Below, piece after piece: positions 17,724-25,690 of a stretch of 54,221 bases of DNA (positions are counted from its first letter, which is position 1; every line of letters begins with the position of its first letter). The DNA lies in contig JASHOX010000025.1 of assembly GCA_030038415.1 (NCBI GenBank), positions 1-54,221 of the forward strand, given 5' to 3'. Position numbers and translations under genes: made by a program. Source of the DNA: Xanthobacteraceae bacterium (GTDB taxonomy: Bacteria > Pseudomonadota > Alphaproteobacteria > Rhizobiales > Xanthobacteraceae). Under the pieces are notes generated by a model. That model was not told the DNA's origin. It worked only from the letters and a program-made list of their open reading frames with translations, and made no database searches.

Positions 17724-20216
17724 ATGGTGCAAGTGGAATCGAAGTCGTCGCCGGCGTCGGCTGTAGAGTCTGCCGAGCGCCATGACGAGACGACGCGGCC
17801 CACGGACCCGGTGCAGCCGCTTGCTTCCGCGCGGCTCTACCGCGCCGCCGATCTATCGGCGCTGCCGTTCCAGTCGACGGCGGACATTGCCGCAGCGGGA
17901 GGGCTGATCGGTCAGGATCGCGCGCTGGATGCAATCGGCTTCGGCACCCAAGTCGACAAGCCCGGCTTTAACCTGTTCGTCATCGGACCGAACAGCATGC
18001 GTGCGCAGCACGCGGTTGCGAACATTCTCAAGGAGGCCGCCAGCAAGCGGCGGATGCCGCCCGATTGGATCTACGTCAACAATTTCAGCGATCCGCGCAA
18101 GCCGGTCGCTATCGAGCTGCCGGCCGGCCGAGCTGCCGAATTCCGCGACGTCATGCGCGGATTGGTCGACGATCTGAAGACCGCATTGCCCGCGGTGTTC
18201 GCCAGCGAAGATTATCAGACTCGGCGCGGCGCCATCGATCAGGCTTTCCAGGCCAAGCAGAGTGAAGGCTTTACCGCCTTGCGCGACAAGGCGAGCGCAA
18301 AGGACATCGTCATTCTGCGCACGCCGATGGGCTTCGCGCTCGCTCCCGCACGCGGCGGCGAACCGGTGCCGCCGGAGGAATTCGCGACTTGGCCGGAACA
18401 GAAGCGCCGCGAGATCGGGGCAATCATCGAAGGACTCGAAAAGGACCTCGAGCACGTGATGCATCAGCTGCCGCAATGGGAGACCGAGCGGCGCGACGAC
18501 ATTCGCAAGCTCAATCGCGAAACTGCGAAATTCGCCGTCGGACACTTCATCGACACCGCGAAGTCGCGTTTTACCGCCACCGCAAAAATCGTCGCCCATC
18601 TCGAAGCAATCCGCGACGATCTCATCGAAAATGTCGCCATGTTCGTGATCAAAGGGGAAGGCGACGAGGGGCCGCAGCTGGATCAGCTCGAAGGGCCTTT
18701 CGATCGTTACGCCGTCAACGTGCTGGTCGGCCGTGGCACAGAGACGGCTGGCGTTCCGATCATTGAGGAGATGCATCCGACGCTCGGCAACCTTCTCGGC
18801 AGCATCGAATACGTTTCGCACCACGGCGTGCTGGTCACCAATTTTCGTCTGATCAAGGCAGGCGCCATTCACCTGGCCAACGGCGGTTTTCTGCTGCTCG
18901 ATGCGCGCAGCCTGCTGACGGAACCGTTCAGCTGGACCGCCCTCAAACGTACGCTGCGTCAACGCGAAATAAGGATCGAGGACGTCGGCCGCTTCCTCGG
19001 CCTCACCAGCACGGTATCGCTCGAACCCGATCCGATCCCGCTGGACGTCAAGGTCGTCCTGTTCGGCGACCGGCTGTTATATTATCTGTTGGCGACGTTC
19101 GATCCCGATCTGGCCGAGCATTTCAAGGTCCTCGCCGACCTCGAGGACGACGTCAATCGGACGCCTGCCACCGAGGCGGCGCACGCGCGCATGATCGCGG
19201 CGCTGGCGCGGCAGCACGGACTGAAGCCGGTGGACCGCGCCGGCACCGCACTGATCATCGAGCACGCCGCACGATTAGCCGATCACGCCAACAAACTCAC
19301 GCTCGTCGTCGAGCAGCTCGACGATCTGCTGACCGAAGCCGATTTCTGGGCCGGAAAATCGGGCCGCGCCATCATTAGTCGGGCCGACGTGGAGGCTGCG
19401 ATCGAGCACAAGATCCGGCGTTCCGCGCGGCTGCGCGACCGGGCGCAGCAAAGCATTCTTGAAGACGTGGCGCTGATCGACACCAGCGGCTCGCGCGTCG
19501 GCCAAGTCAACGGCCTGAGCGTCGCCGAGCTTGCCGATTTCCGCTTCGGCCGGCCGAGCCGAATCACCTGCCGGGTGCGGCCGGGTAGCGGCAAGGTCGT
19601 CGATATCGAGCGCGAGGTCGCGCTCGGCGGGCCAATTCACTCCAAGGGCGTGCTGATCCTGTCGGGTTTTCTGGCCGGGCGCTATGCATTGGACACGCCG
19701 ATGTCGCTGTTTGCGAGTCTGGTCTTCGAGCAATCCTATGGCGGCGTCGAAGGCGACAGCGCGTCGTCGGCAGAGCTTTATGCCCTGCTGTCCGCATTGG
19801 CGGAACTGCCACTGCGCCAGGATCTTGGGGTGACCGGCTCGGTCAATCAGCAGGGCCAGATTCAAGCCATCGGAGCGGTCAACGAAAAGATCGAGGGCTT
19901 TTTCGACATCTGCCAAAAGCGCGAGCTCACCGGCGGCCAGGGCGTTCTCATCCCCACCGCCAACGTGCAGCATCTGATGTTGCGCCGCGACGTCATCGAT
20001 GCATGTTCGGCGGGGCGATTTTTCGTCTATCCCGTCGCAACTATCGATGAGGGAATGTCGCTTCTCACCGGCCGGCCGGCCGGCGAACGGGACAGCGACG
20101 GCCTTTATCCCGCGCAAAGCTTCAATCGCCTGGTCGAAGAGCGATTACACGCTTTCGCCCGGATTCGGCAAAGTTTTGGCCGCGAGACGCTCTCCTCGAG
20201 CGAGAACCGGTCATGA
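17724..20216 (+). CDS. Lon-like protease (LonB/YcbZ type) with degenerate Walker A
   Basis: An 830-residue protein of the COG1067 Lon-like family. The C-terminal protease domain carries the Ser of EGDSASSAELYALL (residue ~680) and the Lys of GAVNEKIEG (~723), the Ser-Lys dyad of Lon. The ATPase part is unusual: the P-loop position reads FVIGPNSMRAQHAV (residues ~87-100), with no GKT/S, and the Walker B-like LLLDARSLL follows at ~392. The AAA domain holds a long helical insert. ATP use is therefore doubtful, as in E. coli YcbZ. The 3' end overlaps the next gene by 4 bases (ATGA), linking it to a Usp-like protein. Confidence 0.87.
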   Translation: MVQVESKSSPASAVESAERHDETTRPTDPVQPLASARLYRAADLSALPFQSTADIAAAGGLIGQDRALDAIGFGTQVDKPGFNLFVIGPNSMRAQHAVANILKEAASKRRMPPDWIYVNNFSDPRKPVAIELPAGRAAEFRDVMRGLVDDLKTALPAVFASEDYQTRRGAIDQAFQAKQSEGFTALRDKASAKDIVILRTPMGFALAPARGGEPVPPEEFATWPEQKRREIGAIIEGLEKDLEHVMHQLPQWETERRDDIRKLNRETAKFAVGHFIDTAKSRFTATAKIVAHLEAIRDDLIENVAMFVIKGEGDEGPQLDQLEGPFDRYAVNVLVGRGTETAGVPIIEEMHPTLGNLLGSIEYVSHHGVLVTNFRLIKAGAIHLANGGFLLLDARSLLTEPFSWTALKRTLRQREIRIEDVGRFLGLTSTVSLEPDPIPLDVKVVLFGDRLLYYLLATFDPDLAEHFKVLADLEDDVNRTPATEAAHARMIAALARQHGLKPVDRAGTALIIEHAARLADHANKLTLVVEQLDDLLTEADFWAGKSGRAIISRADVEAAIEHKIRRSARLRDRAQQSILEDVALIDTSGSRVGQVNGLSVAELADFRFGRPSRITCRVRPGSGKVVDIEREVALGGPIHSKGVLILSGFLAGRYALDTPMSLFASLVFEQSYGGVEGDSASSAELYALLSALAELPLRQDLGVTGSVNQQGQIQAIGAVNEKIEGFFDICQKRELTGGQGVLIPTANVQHLMLRRDVIDACSAGRFFVYPVATIDEGMSLLTGRPAGERDSDGLYPAQSFNRLVEERLHAFARIRQSFGRETLSSSENRS

Positions 20217-21067
20217 CGAGCCCGGCCGGCGGATTCAAGCGCATGGTGGTCGGCCTGCCGCAAAGCATGACCAGTCAGACGGCGGTCGATGTCGCGGCCC
20301 AATTAGCCGAGTTCCTCAACATCGAGCTTCAGGGGACCTTCGTCGCCGACACCAGCCTGCACGGGCTCGCCGGGTTCCCCGGCGCGCGCGAATTGCGCAT
20401 CCTTGACCAAGGATGGCAGGCTATCGATCTGGCGCAGATCACACGCGATATCGAGCATGCCGCCGACGCCGCGCGTCGGCGCTTCGCCGCGGCGGTCAGA
20501 AGCTGCACGGTCAAGACGAGTTTCGACGTCATCGCCGGAGCGGAGGCGATGGCTTCGCTGATCCGCGCCGACGACATCGTCGCCATAATCGAACCGTCGC
20601 ATCCAGGCGAACGGATCACGCAGCAGTTCACCGGTCTGCTCGGTGCCGCATTGGAGGCGTCGAACGCTATTCTTATTTTGCCGCAGCGGATTGCCCGCAC
20701 CGCGGGGCCAGTCATGACGATCGCCGACCCGGACCGGGGCGGCATCGGCGCCGCATTGGACATTGCGGTCGCGTTGAAGGAAAGCCTCGTCGTGGTGACA
20801 GGGCGCGGCGCGGCGCTCGCGGCGGATGTCGTTACGCTCGCAAGAGAGCGCGGCGTTCACCTTGAACAAATCGCCGATGGCGGCTTGACGTACGACACAG
20901 CACCTTTCTCATCGGTCACGAATGAGCGTCTTCGTGTCGTCACTCGCCGTCAGGTCCCGCGTGACGCCAGTCGATTGTTTGCGATGCTGCAGGGCGTTCC
21001 TTTACTCGTGGTCGGGCCGGATCGCCCGGAACCCGCCTCCGAATCGAAATCCGCCGCAGCCCGCTGA
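20213..21067 (+). CDS. Universal-stress-like protein
   Basis: A 284-residue protein beginning KRMVVGLPQSMTSQTAVDVA (residues ~9-28), typical of the first strand and helix of a UspA fold, with ELQGTFVADTSLHGLAGF following. A second alpha/beta half (residues ~150-270) contains ILILPQRI and ends LLVVGPD, suggesting a tandem or degenerate Usp pair. The ATP-binding GxxGxxG(S/T) loop is not clear. It is translationally coupled to the Lon-like protease, so it may be an adaptor or a co-regulated stress protein. Function is inferred only from fold and context. Confidence 0.65.
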   Translation: MTSPAGGFKRMVVGLPQSMTSQTAVDVAAQLAEFLNIELQGTFVADTSLHGLAGFPGARELRILDQGWQAIDLAQITRDIEHAADAARRRFAAAVRSCTVKTSFDVIAGAEAMASLIRADDIVAIIEPSHPGERITQQFTGLLGAALEASNAILILPQRIARTAGPVMTIADPDRGGIGAALDIAVALKESLVVVTGRGAALAADVVTLARERGVHLEQIADGGLTYDTAPFSSVTNERLRVVTRRQVPRDASRLFAMLQGVPLLVVGPDRPEPASESKSAAAR

Positions 21068-21087
21068 TCCGCCAAAAAGCGTCCCGC

Positions 21088-21312
21088 TCAAAGTTTTGTC
21101 AGCTTGATCTCGGTGCCGTTCAATTCACCGATGACGCCGTCATGGATCGAATCCATAAGATCGCCGACGCTGCTGGTTTTGGCCATCCATCTTTCGCGGG
21201 CCTTCATCCAGACGTCTTGCCATGCCGCGCCAAAGCTCGCGGTATCGTCGATCTCGTAGACGGCCTCGTGCAGGCGCCTGCCGGCCTTGACGATCTCAAG
21301 CTTCACTTTCAT
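21088..21312 (-). CDS. Small conserved-looking protein of unknown function (74 aa)
   Basis: A 74-residue protein starting MKVKLEIVKAGRRLHEAVYE. ATG at 21312 is chosen because a GAGGGAAG ribosome site precedes it; a longer in-frame lead to 21459 would run through the regulatory site. It looks like a small mixed alpha/beta soluble protein with no cysteine or catalytic motif. It lies head-to-head with the 186-residue membrane protein, sharing the FNR/FixK-type site at 21398, and converges on the Usp-like gene with a 20-base gap. I do not recognise a family. Confidence 0.65.
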   Translation of the reverse strand: MKVKLEIVKAGRRLHEAVYEIDDTASFGAAWQDVWMKARERWMAKTSSVGDLMDSIHDGVIGELNGTEIKLTKL

Positions 21313-21397
21313 GTCGGCTTCCCTCACCCGGTTTGCGTCGACAATGCGAAAATTCGAAAAATCACGCAACAGATGCGGCTGGGCCGCCGTGTTGTCC

Positions 21398-21411
21398 TTG
21401 ATCCCGGTCAA
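21398..21411. promoter_or_regulatory. FNR/FixK-type site between divergent small genes
   Basis: TTGATCCCGGTCAA, one base off the TTGAT-N4-ATCAA palindrome. Toward the plus strand, class II spacing gives a start near 21446, 22 bases before the ATG at 21468. On the minus strand it is 92 bases from the ATG. Confidence 0.65.
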
Positions 21412-21467
21412 AATGACTGCGCTTAATGAGCAGCGACCAACAGGGGAATTCAGCAACAAGGGAAATC

Positions 21468-22028
21468 ATGGCCGAGCCGGAACACCCCAATCCCCCGACG
21501 ACCGCAGAGGCGAAGATAGAGATCAGCCTCAACCGCCTGTCGCAACTGTTCAACTCGCTCGATCCATCGCCGTTTCACGAGCGCGATCTCGACCAGGATG
21601 CCGAGGACTACATTATCGGCTCAGCCGAGGAGATCGGGCTACAGCGCCCTATCGCGTTGATCGTGCATCTGCCGGCCGATCAACTACCTCCATCGGGCTC
21701 ACCGGACCTCGGCGAGGCGATCCATAATTATTTCGCCTATCGCGAAGACCACGAACGCCGTCGGCTGCGACTATTGTTTCGCGACGGCCGCATCGCGCTC
21801 ATCAGTGGTCTGGTCTTCTTGTTTTGCTGCGTGCTGTTGCGAGAATTGGCGTTTTCCTTCGGCAACGATGCGGCATCTGAGATTTTCGGCGAGGGAATGC
21901 TGATCATAGGGTGGGTCGCGATGTGGCGGCCGCTGGAGATTTTCCTTTACGAATGGGTGCCGATCCGCCGCCGCTGCCGGGTGCTGGCGAAGCTCGCGGC
22001 AATGCCGGTCATCATCAGGCCGAAATGA
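21468..22028 (+). CDS. Membrane protein of unknown function (186 aa)
   Basis: A 186-residue protein with a soluble N-terminal half (residues 1-~105, acidic, HERDLDQDAEDYIIGSAEEI) and two membrane helices (~108-128, ALISGLVFLFCCVLLREL; ~142-162, GMLIIGWVAMWRPLEIFLY), then a basic tail (WVPIRRRCRVLAKL). ATG at 21468 has an AAGGGAAA ribosome site and agrees with the regulatory site spacing; an earlier ATG at 21426 lies only 21 bases from the palindrome centre and is unlikely. I do not recognise a named family. Confidence 0.72.
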   Translation: MAEPEHPNPPTTAEAKIEISLNRLSQLFNSLDPSPFHERDLDQDAEDYIIGSAEEIGLQRPIALIVHLPADQLPPSGSPDLGEAIHNYFAYREDHERRRLRLLFRDGRIALISGLVFLFCCVLLRELAFSFGNDAASEIFGEGMLIIGWVAMWRPLEIFLYEWVPIRRRCRVLAKLAAMPVIIRPK

Positions 22029-22051
22029 CGCGGAATGAATACGTCTTGGCG

Positions 22052-22065
22052 TTGATATGCATCAA
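22052..22065 (+). promoter_or_regulatory. FNR/FixK-type site before the HPF-cold-shock gene
   Basis: TTGATATGCATCAA, a perfect palindrome centred 63.5 bases before the ATG at 22122. The predicted class II transcript start is near 22100, leaving a 22-base leader. Confidence 0.8.
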
Positions 22066-22121
22066 AGACGGTCCACGCCGGACCACGATAGCTTTTCGCA
22101 GATTCAATTGGAGCAAAAATC

Positions 22122-22691
22122 ATGCAAACCCAGCCTGAAATCCAGTTTCAAGGCCTGACCGCCACCGCTGCAGTGCGCGACGCTATCGATAGGCATGTGG
22201 CCGAACTGGAGGAACGCTGGGGCCGCATCACGGCCTGCCGCGTCGTGCTGAAGGCGCCTAGCCAGCATCACCGCAAAGGGGGGCTGTATGAGATCCATGT
22301 CCGGCTGGCGCTGCCGGACGGGCGCGAAGTGAATGTGGAAAGGACGCCGCCGGCCGACGAGCGGCATGCCGATCTGACTTTCGCCATCGACGACGCCTTC
22401 AAACATGCGCGCCGGCAGCTACAGGATCAGGTTCGCCGCGCTCAGGGCCAGGTGAAACGTCGCGAGGGGCCGCTGGCCGGAACGGTGGCGCGTCTCGATC
22501 CGTCCGGCGAGTTCGGCTTCATCGAGAGCGCCGACGGGCAGGAAATCTACTTTCACCGCAACAGCGTCCTCGACGACGGCTTTAGCCGGCTGCAGGTCGG
22601 CTCGCGCGTGACCTATGCGGAGGAGCCGGGCGAGAAAGGCACCCAGGCGAGCACGGTGAGGCTTGTCGGCAAGCACAAGCTGCGCGCCTGA
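22122..22691 (+). CDS. HPF/RaiA ribosome-hibernation domain fused to a cold-shock domain
   Basis: A 189-residue two-domain protein. Residues ~5-108 match the HPF/RaiA (S30AE) fold, which binds the 30S decoding region and idles ribosomes: IQFQGLTATAAVRDAIDRHV, then HADLTFAIDDAFKHARRQL. Residues ~118-186 form a cold-shock OB fold: GTVARLDPSGEFGFIESADG, EIYFHRNSVL, GSRVTYAEEPGEKG. Long HPF proteins normally carry a different C-terminal dimerisation domain, so the RNA-binding domain is a distinctive fusion. Its own FNR/FixK site implies induction at low oxygen, in line with ribosome storage during energy shortage. The CapA-like gene follows 24 bases downstream. Confidence 0.88.
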   Translation: MQTQPEIQFQGLTATAAVRDAIDRHVAELEERWGRITACRVVLKAPSQHHRKGGLYEIHVRLALPDGREVNVERTPPADERHADLTFAIDDAFKHARRQLQDQVRRAQGQVKRREGPLAGTVARLDPSGEFGFIESADGQEIYFHRNSVLDDGFSRLQVGSRVTYAEEPGEKGTQASTVRLVGKHKLRA

Positions 22692-22715
22692 GCGCAGCGC
22701 ATCTGTGCGCGGAGT

Positions 22716-23840
22716 ATGCGGAACCCTCTTCGGCTATTCTTATGCGGCGACGTCATGACCGGACGCGGCGTCGACCAAGTGTTGCCGTATCCATGTGATC
22801 CTGCCCTGCTAGAGAGTTATGTGCGGTCGGCCAGGGACTATGTCGACCTTGCCGAAACGGCAAACGGCCCGATTCCGCGCCGAGTTGCTTTCCCCTATGT
22901 CTGGGGCGCGGCACTCGACGAATTCGACCGCATGCAGCCGGACCTTCGCATCATCAATCTCGAAACGAGCATTACACGCAGCGACGACTCCGAGCCAAAG
23001 GGCATTAATTACCGGATGAGCCCCGAAAATGCGGATATCTTGAAAGCAGCCGCCATCGACTGCTGTGTGCTCGGTAACAACCACGTTCTCGACTGGGGCC
23101 GCAGCGGACTGCTCGACACCCTGGCTACCCTGGAGCGGCTGCAGATCAAGATCGCCGGCGCCGGCCGCAATACGGCTCAGGCCGGCGCGCCCGCGGTGTT
23201 AAAATTTTCGCCGCAGGGCCGTGTATTGGTATTTTCGTTCGCCTGCGTGACGAGCGGCGTCCCCCACAGCTGGGCGGCCGCAGACGACCTTCCTGGCGTC
23301 AATCTGCTTACCAGCATTTCCGAAGCGAGCGCTCTGCGTGTCGCCGAGGCGATCGCGCAGATTGCGCAACCTCATGATCGGATCGTCGTCTCGGTGCATT
23401 GGGGGCCGAATTGGGGCTACGACATTCCGGACGCGCAACGTTATTTTGCTCATGCGCTCATCGAGCGCGCCGGCGTTTCCGTCATTCACGGCCACTCGTC
23501 GCATCACGCCAAGGCGATTGAAGTTTATCGTGGCCGGCTCATCCTTTACGGCTGTGGCGATTTCCTTGACGACTACGAAGGGATCAGCGGTTACGAGGAA
23601 TTTCGGGGCGATCTCGTCGTGATGTATTTCGTCGATCTCGATTCTGCGGGAAATCTTGCCGCGCTTGAACTCGTTCCGCTTCAGATCCGCAAGTTCCAAT
23701 TACTCTGCCCCTCGCGGGAGGATATCCGCTGGGTACAACAGATGCTGGATCGCGAATGCCGAAAATTTGGTAGCAGCGTCGCACTGCAACGGGACGGCCG
23801 ACTTCGTCTGTCCTGGAAAGAGCCCAACCGAATGGCTTAG
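22716..23840 (+). CDS. CapA-family (PGA_cap) metallophosphatase-like protein
   Basis: A 374-residue protein. The N-terminal LFLCGDVMTGRGVDQVLPY (residues ~7-25), INLETSITRSD (~80-90), CVLGNNHVLDWG (~115-126), VSVHWGPNWGY and HGHSSHHAKAIEVY (~248-261) are the conserved blocks of CapA/PgsA proteins, which have a metallophosphatase fold. The family is linked to poly-gamma-glutamate capsule synthesis, but many members stand alone with unknown roles. No signal peptide is visible, so a cytoplasmic role is likely. It is 24 bases downstream of the HPF fusion gene and overlaps the stop of the convergent hydrolase gene. Confidence 0.85.
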   Translation: MRNPLRLFLCGDVMTGRGVDQVLPYPCDPALLESYVRSARDYVDLAETANGPIPRRVAFPYVWGAALDEFDRMQPDLRIINLETSITRSDDSEPKGINYRMSPENADILKAAAIDCCVLGNNHVLDWGRSGLLDTLATLERLQIKIAGAGRNTAQAGAPAVLKFSPQGRVLVFSFACVTSGVPHSWAAADDLPGVNLLTSISEASALRVAEAIAQIAQPHDRIVVSVHWGPNWGYDIPDAQRYFAHALIERAGVSVIHGHSSHHAKAIEVYRGRLILYGCGDFLDDYEGISGYEEFRGDLVVMYFVDLDSAGNLAALELVPLQIRKFQLLCPSREDIRWVQQMLDRECRKFGSSVALQRDGRLRLSWKEPNRMA

Positions 23841-24499
23841 ACCGCGACCGATGCAAGGTGGCGCCCAAACCATTTTGCCGCAAACCCGATAACGGCCTCG
23901 AGCGCGCCCGGCTCGGGAAACAGATGGCTTGCTCCCGGAACGATCTCCAGTGCCTTCGGCGCTCGCAGTCGAGCCAAAGCCTGCTCGTTGAGCTCGATCA
24001 CACCATAATCGGCGCCGCCGACGATCAAGAGCGTAGGCGCACGCACCGTGTCGAGCGCGTCACCGGCAAGGTCGGGGCGGCCGCCGCGCGACACTACTGC
24101 ACCGACGCGATGCGGCAGTCTGGCTGCCGCGACGAGAGCGGCAGCAGCTCCCGTGCTGGCGCCGAACAGTCCGAGCGGAAGCTTGGCAACCGACGGCTCG
24201 CGATCGAGCCAGCGCACCGCGTCAATGAGCCGGTCCGCCAATAGAGCAATGTCGAATACATTGGCGCGATCAGCCTCCTCCGCTGGAGTTAAAAGATCGA
24301 ACAACAGCGTCGCGATGCCCCGATCGCTCAGCGCACGAGCGACAGCGACGTTACGCGGGCTCAATCGGCTTGAGCCGCTGCCGTGAGCGAAAACGACAAG
24401 CGCTTTGGCATTCTTCGGTATCTGTAAGCTTCCGGCAAGGCCAATCGGCGGAATGGCGATATCACGGTTTTCCAACGTCTTGACACGGCTCTTCATCAC
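23837..24499 (-). CDS. Dienelactone-hydrolase-like alpha/beta hydrolase
   Basis: A 220-residue alpha/beta hydrolase. The oxyanion region is VVFAHGSGSSRLSPRN (residues ~35-50). The nucleophile elbow is GLFGASTGAAAAL (Ser ~116), the acid is likely the Asp in IVGGADYGVIELN (~170), and the His lies in VPGASHLFPEPG (~192). This type is often fused to, or encoded next to, a phosphoribosyltransferase; a matching stand-alone one is at 33379-34050. The substrate is unknown. Two ATGs (24499, 24496) are adjacent. The palindrome at 24597 lies 104 bases upstream and may serve this gene too. Confidence 0.82.
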   Translation of the reverse strand: MMKSRVKTLENRDIAIPPIGLAGSLQIPKNAKALVVFAHGSGSSRLSPRNVAVARALSDRGIATLLFDLLTPAEEADRANVFDIALLADRLIDAVRWLDREPSVAKLPLGLFGASTGAAAALVAAARLPHRVGAVVSRGGRPDLAGDALDTVRAPTLLIVGGADYGVIELNEQALARLRAPKALEIVPGASHLFPEPGALEAVIGFAAKWFGRHLASVAV

Positions 24500-24596
24500 T
24501 TATCAGTCCCCTGAGAGGCGAATCGCGCAGTCGCGGCCACGATCGCGCCGCCCTCGCCTGCTCGAAACAGCTTAATTTGGACGGATCGCGGCACTT

Positions 24597-24610
24597 TTGA
24601 TTTAGCTCAA
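24597..24610. promoter_or_regulatory. FNR/FixK-type site before the DUF2267-archease-rtcB operon
   Basis: TTGATTTAGCTCAA, one base off the palindrome. Toward the plus strand, the predicted class II transcript start is near 24645, 22 bases before the ATG at 24667. It is also upstream of the divergent hydrolase gene. Confidence 0.7.
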
Positions 24611-24666
24611 GGCTTGCTCTCACAGAACCCTTCAGTCTGCTGAAGATTTAACGGAGGGTTTTCGCC

Positions 24667-25110
24667 ATGAGCGCCGTCGGCCTCGAAAGCATCGACCACA
24701 CCGTCCAGCTAACGCATATTTGGATCAATGAACTCGACGACCGCCTTGGATGGGCGGATAAGCACCGTTCTTACCGCTTGCTGCGGACGGTGTTGCAGGC
24801 GGTTCGCGACTGGCTCTCGGTCAATGAAGCCGCAGGGTTCGGTGCGCAACTTCCCGAGCTGCTCCGTGGAGTCTATTACGAGCACTGGCGGCCAGCCACG
24901 ACTCCGGTGAAAAAACGCCACAAGGCCGACTTCATCGCGCGGATCGACAGCGCTTTCCGGACCGATCCCATCACGTTTACGTCGGATGCGGTAACGGCCG
25001 TGTTCGAACTGCTGTCGGCCAAGATCGCCGCTGGAGAAATTGACAAAGTCTGTCATGAATTACCGGCGGACCTCCGAGCGCTCTGGCCGCTTCCTTCGCA
25101 AGCTGCCTGA
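24667..25110 (+). CDS. DUF2267 domain protein
   Basis: A 147-residue helical protein matching DUF2267: TVQLTHIWINELDDRLGWAD, then AYRLLRTVLQ-like SYRLLRTVLQAVRDWLSVNE, and LLRGVYYEHWRPATTPVKK (residues ~66-84). The C-terminal half repeats the helical pattern (AVTAVFELLSAKIAAGEIDK). The biochemical role of this family is not known. An AACGGAGGG ribosome site precedes the ATG. It appears to lead an operon with archease and RtcB, 93 bases downstream, under the FNR/FixK-type site at 24597. Confidence 0.85.
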   Translation: MSAVGLESIDHTVQLTHIWINELDDRLGWADKHRSYRLLRTVLQAVRDWLSVNEAAGFGAQLPELLRGVYYEHWRPATTPVKKRHKADFIARIDSAFRTDPITFTSDAVTAVFELLSAKIAAGEIDKVCHELPADLRALWPLPSQAA

Positions 25111-25203
25111 GATGAGGACCCGAGCAAGGTATCGGCCGACACAAAGTGAATTCGGAGCCAGGGAGAAAACGCCCGACCGAGCCGAGAACCGAAAGTCAAT
25201 CAA

Positions 25204-25680
25204 GTGATTGCCATGACCTCACCGCAGCAACCGACCGATACGGACAGTATCGCGCCGGCGATGAGGGCCGGACGATGGGAACATTTTCCCCATGACGCCG
25301 ATGTCGGCATCCGCGGTTTCGGCGCAACGCTCGCGGAAGCATTTGAGCAAGCGGCGCTGGCATTGACTGCGGTTGTCACGCAGGCCGAGATAAAACCGCT
25401 CGCAGTCGTTGAAGTGACGTGCCAAGCTCCGGATATCGAATTGCTGTTCGTCGACTGGCTCAACGCCATCATCTACGAGATGGCAGTGCGAAAGATGTTG
25501 TTCGGTCGTTTTGCCGTAACGGTTGAAGGCAAGCGACTGCATGGGACCTTGTCGGGCGAACCGGTGGATGTGATGCGGCATGCGCCGGCCGCCGAGCCCA
25601 AGGGTGCAACTTACACAGCTTTGAAAGTCGTACAGCAAGCGAATGGCTCTTGGTCGGCCGCTTGTGTCGTTGATGTATGA
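25204..25680 (+). CDS. Archease, RtcB cofactor protein
   Basis: A 158-residue archease. WEHFPHDADVGIRGFGATLA (residues ~24-43) holds the conserved metal-binding His/Asp site; ELLFVDWLNAIIYEMAVRKM (~80-99) and the C-terminal KGATYTALKV are family landmarks. Archease speeds guanylylation of the RNA ligase RtcB and allows multiple turnover. The gene overlaps the region before rtcB, as expected of a functional pair. The start is GTG at 25204, or ATG at 25213 three codons later. Confidence 0.9.
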   Translation: MIAMTSPQQPTDTDSIAPAMRAGRWEHFPHDADVGIRGFGATLAEAFEQAALALTAVVTQAEIKPLAVVEVTCQAPDIELLFVDWLNAIIYEMAVRKMLFGRFAVTVEGKRLHGTLSGEPVDVMRHAPAAEPKGATYTALKVVQQANGSWSAACVVDV

Positions 25681-25690
25681 GCAAAGCCCG

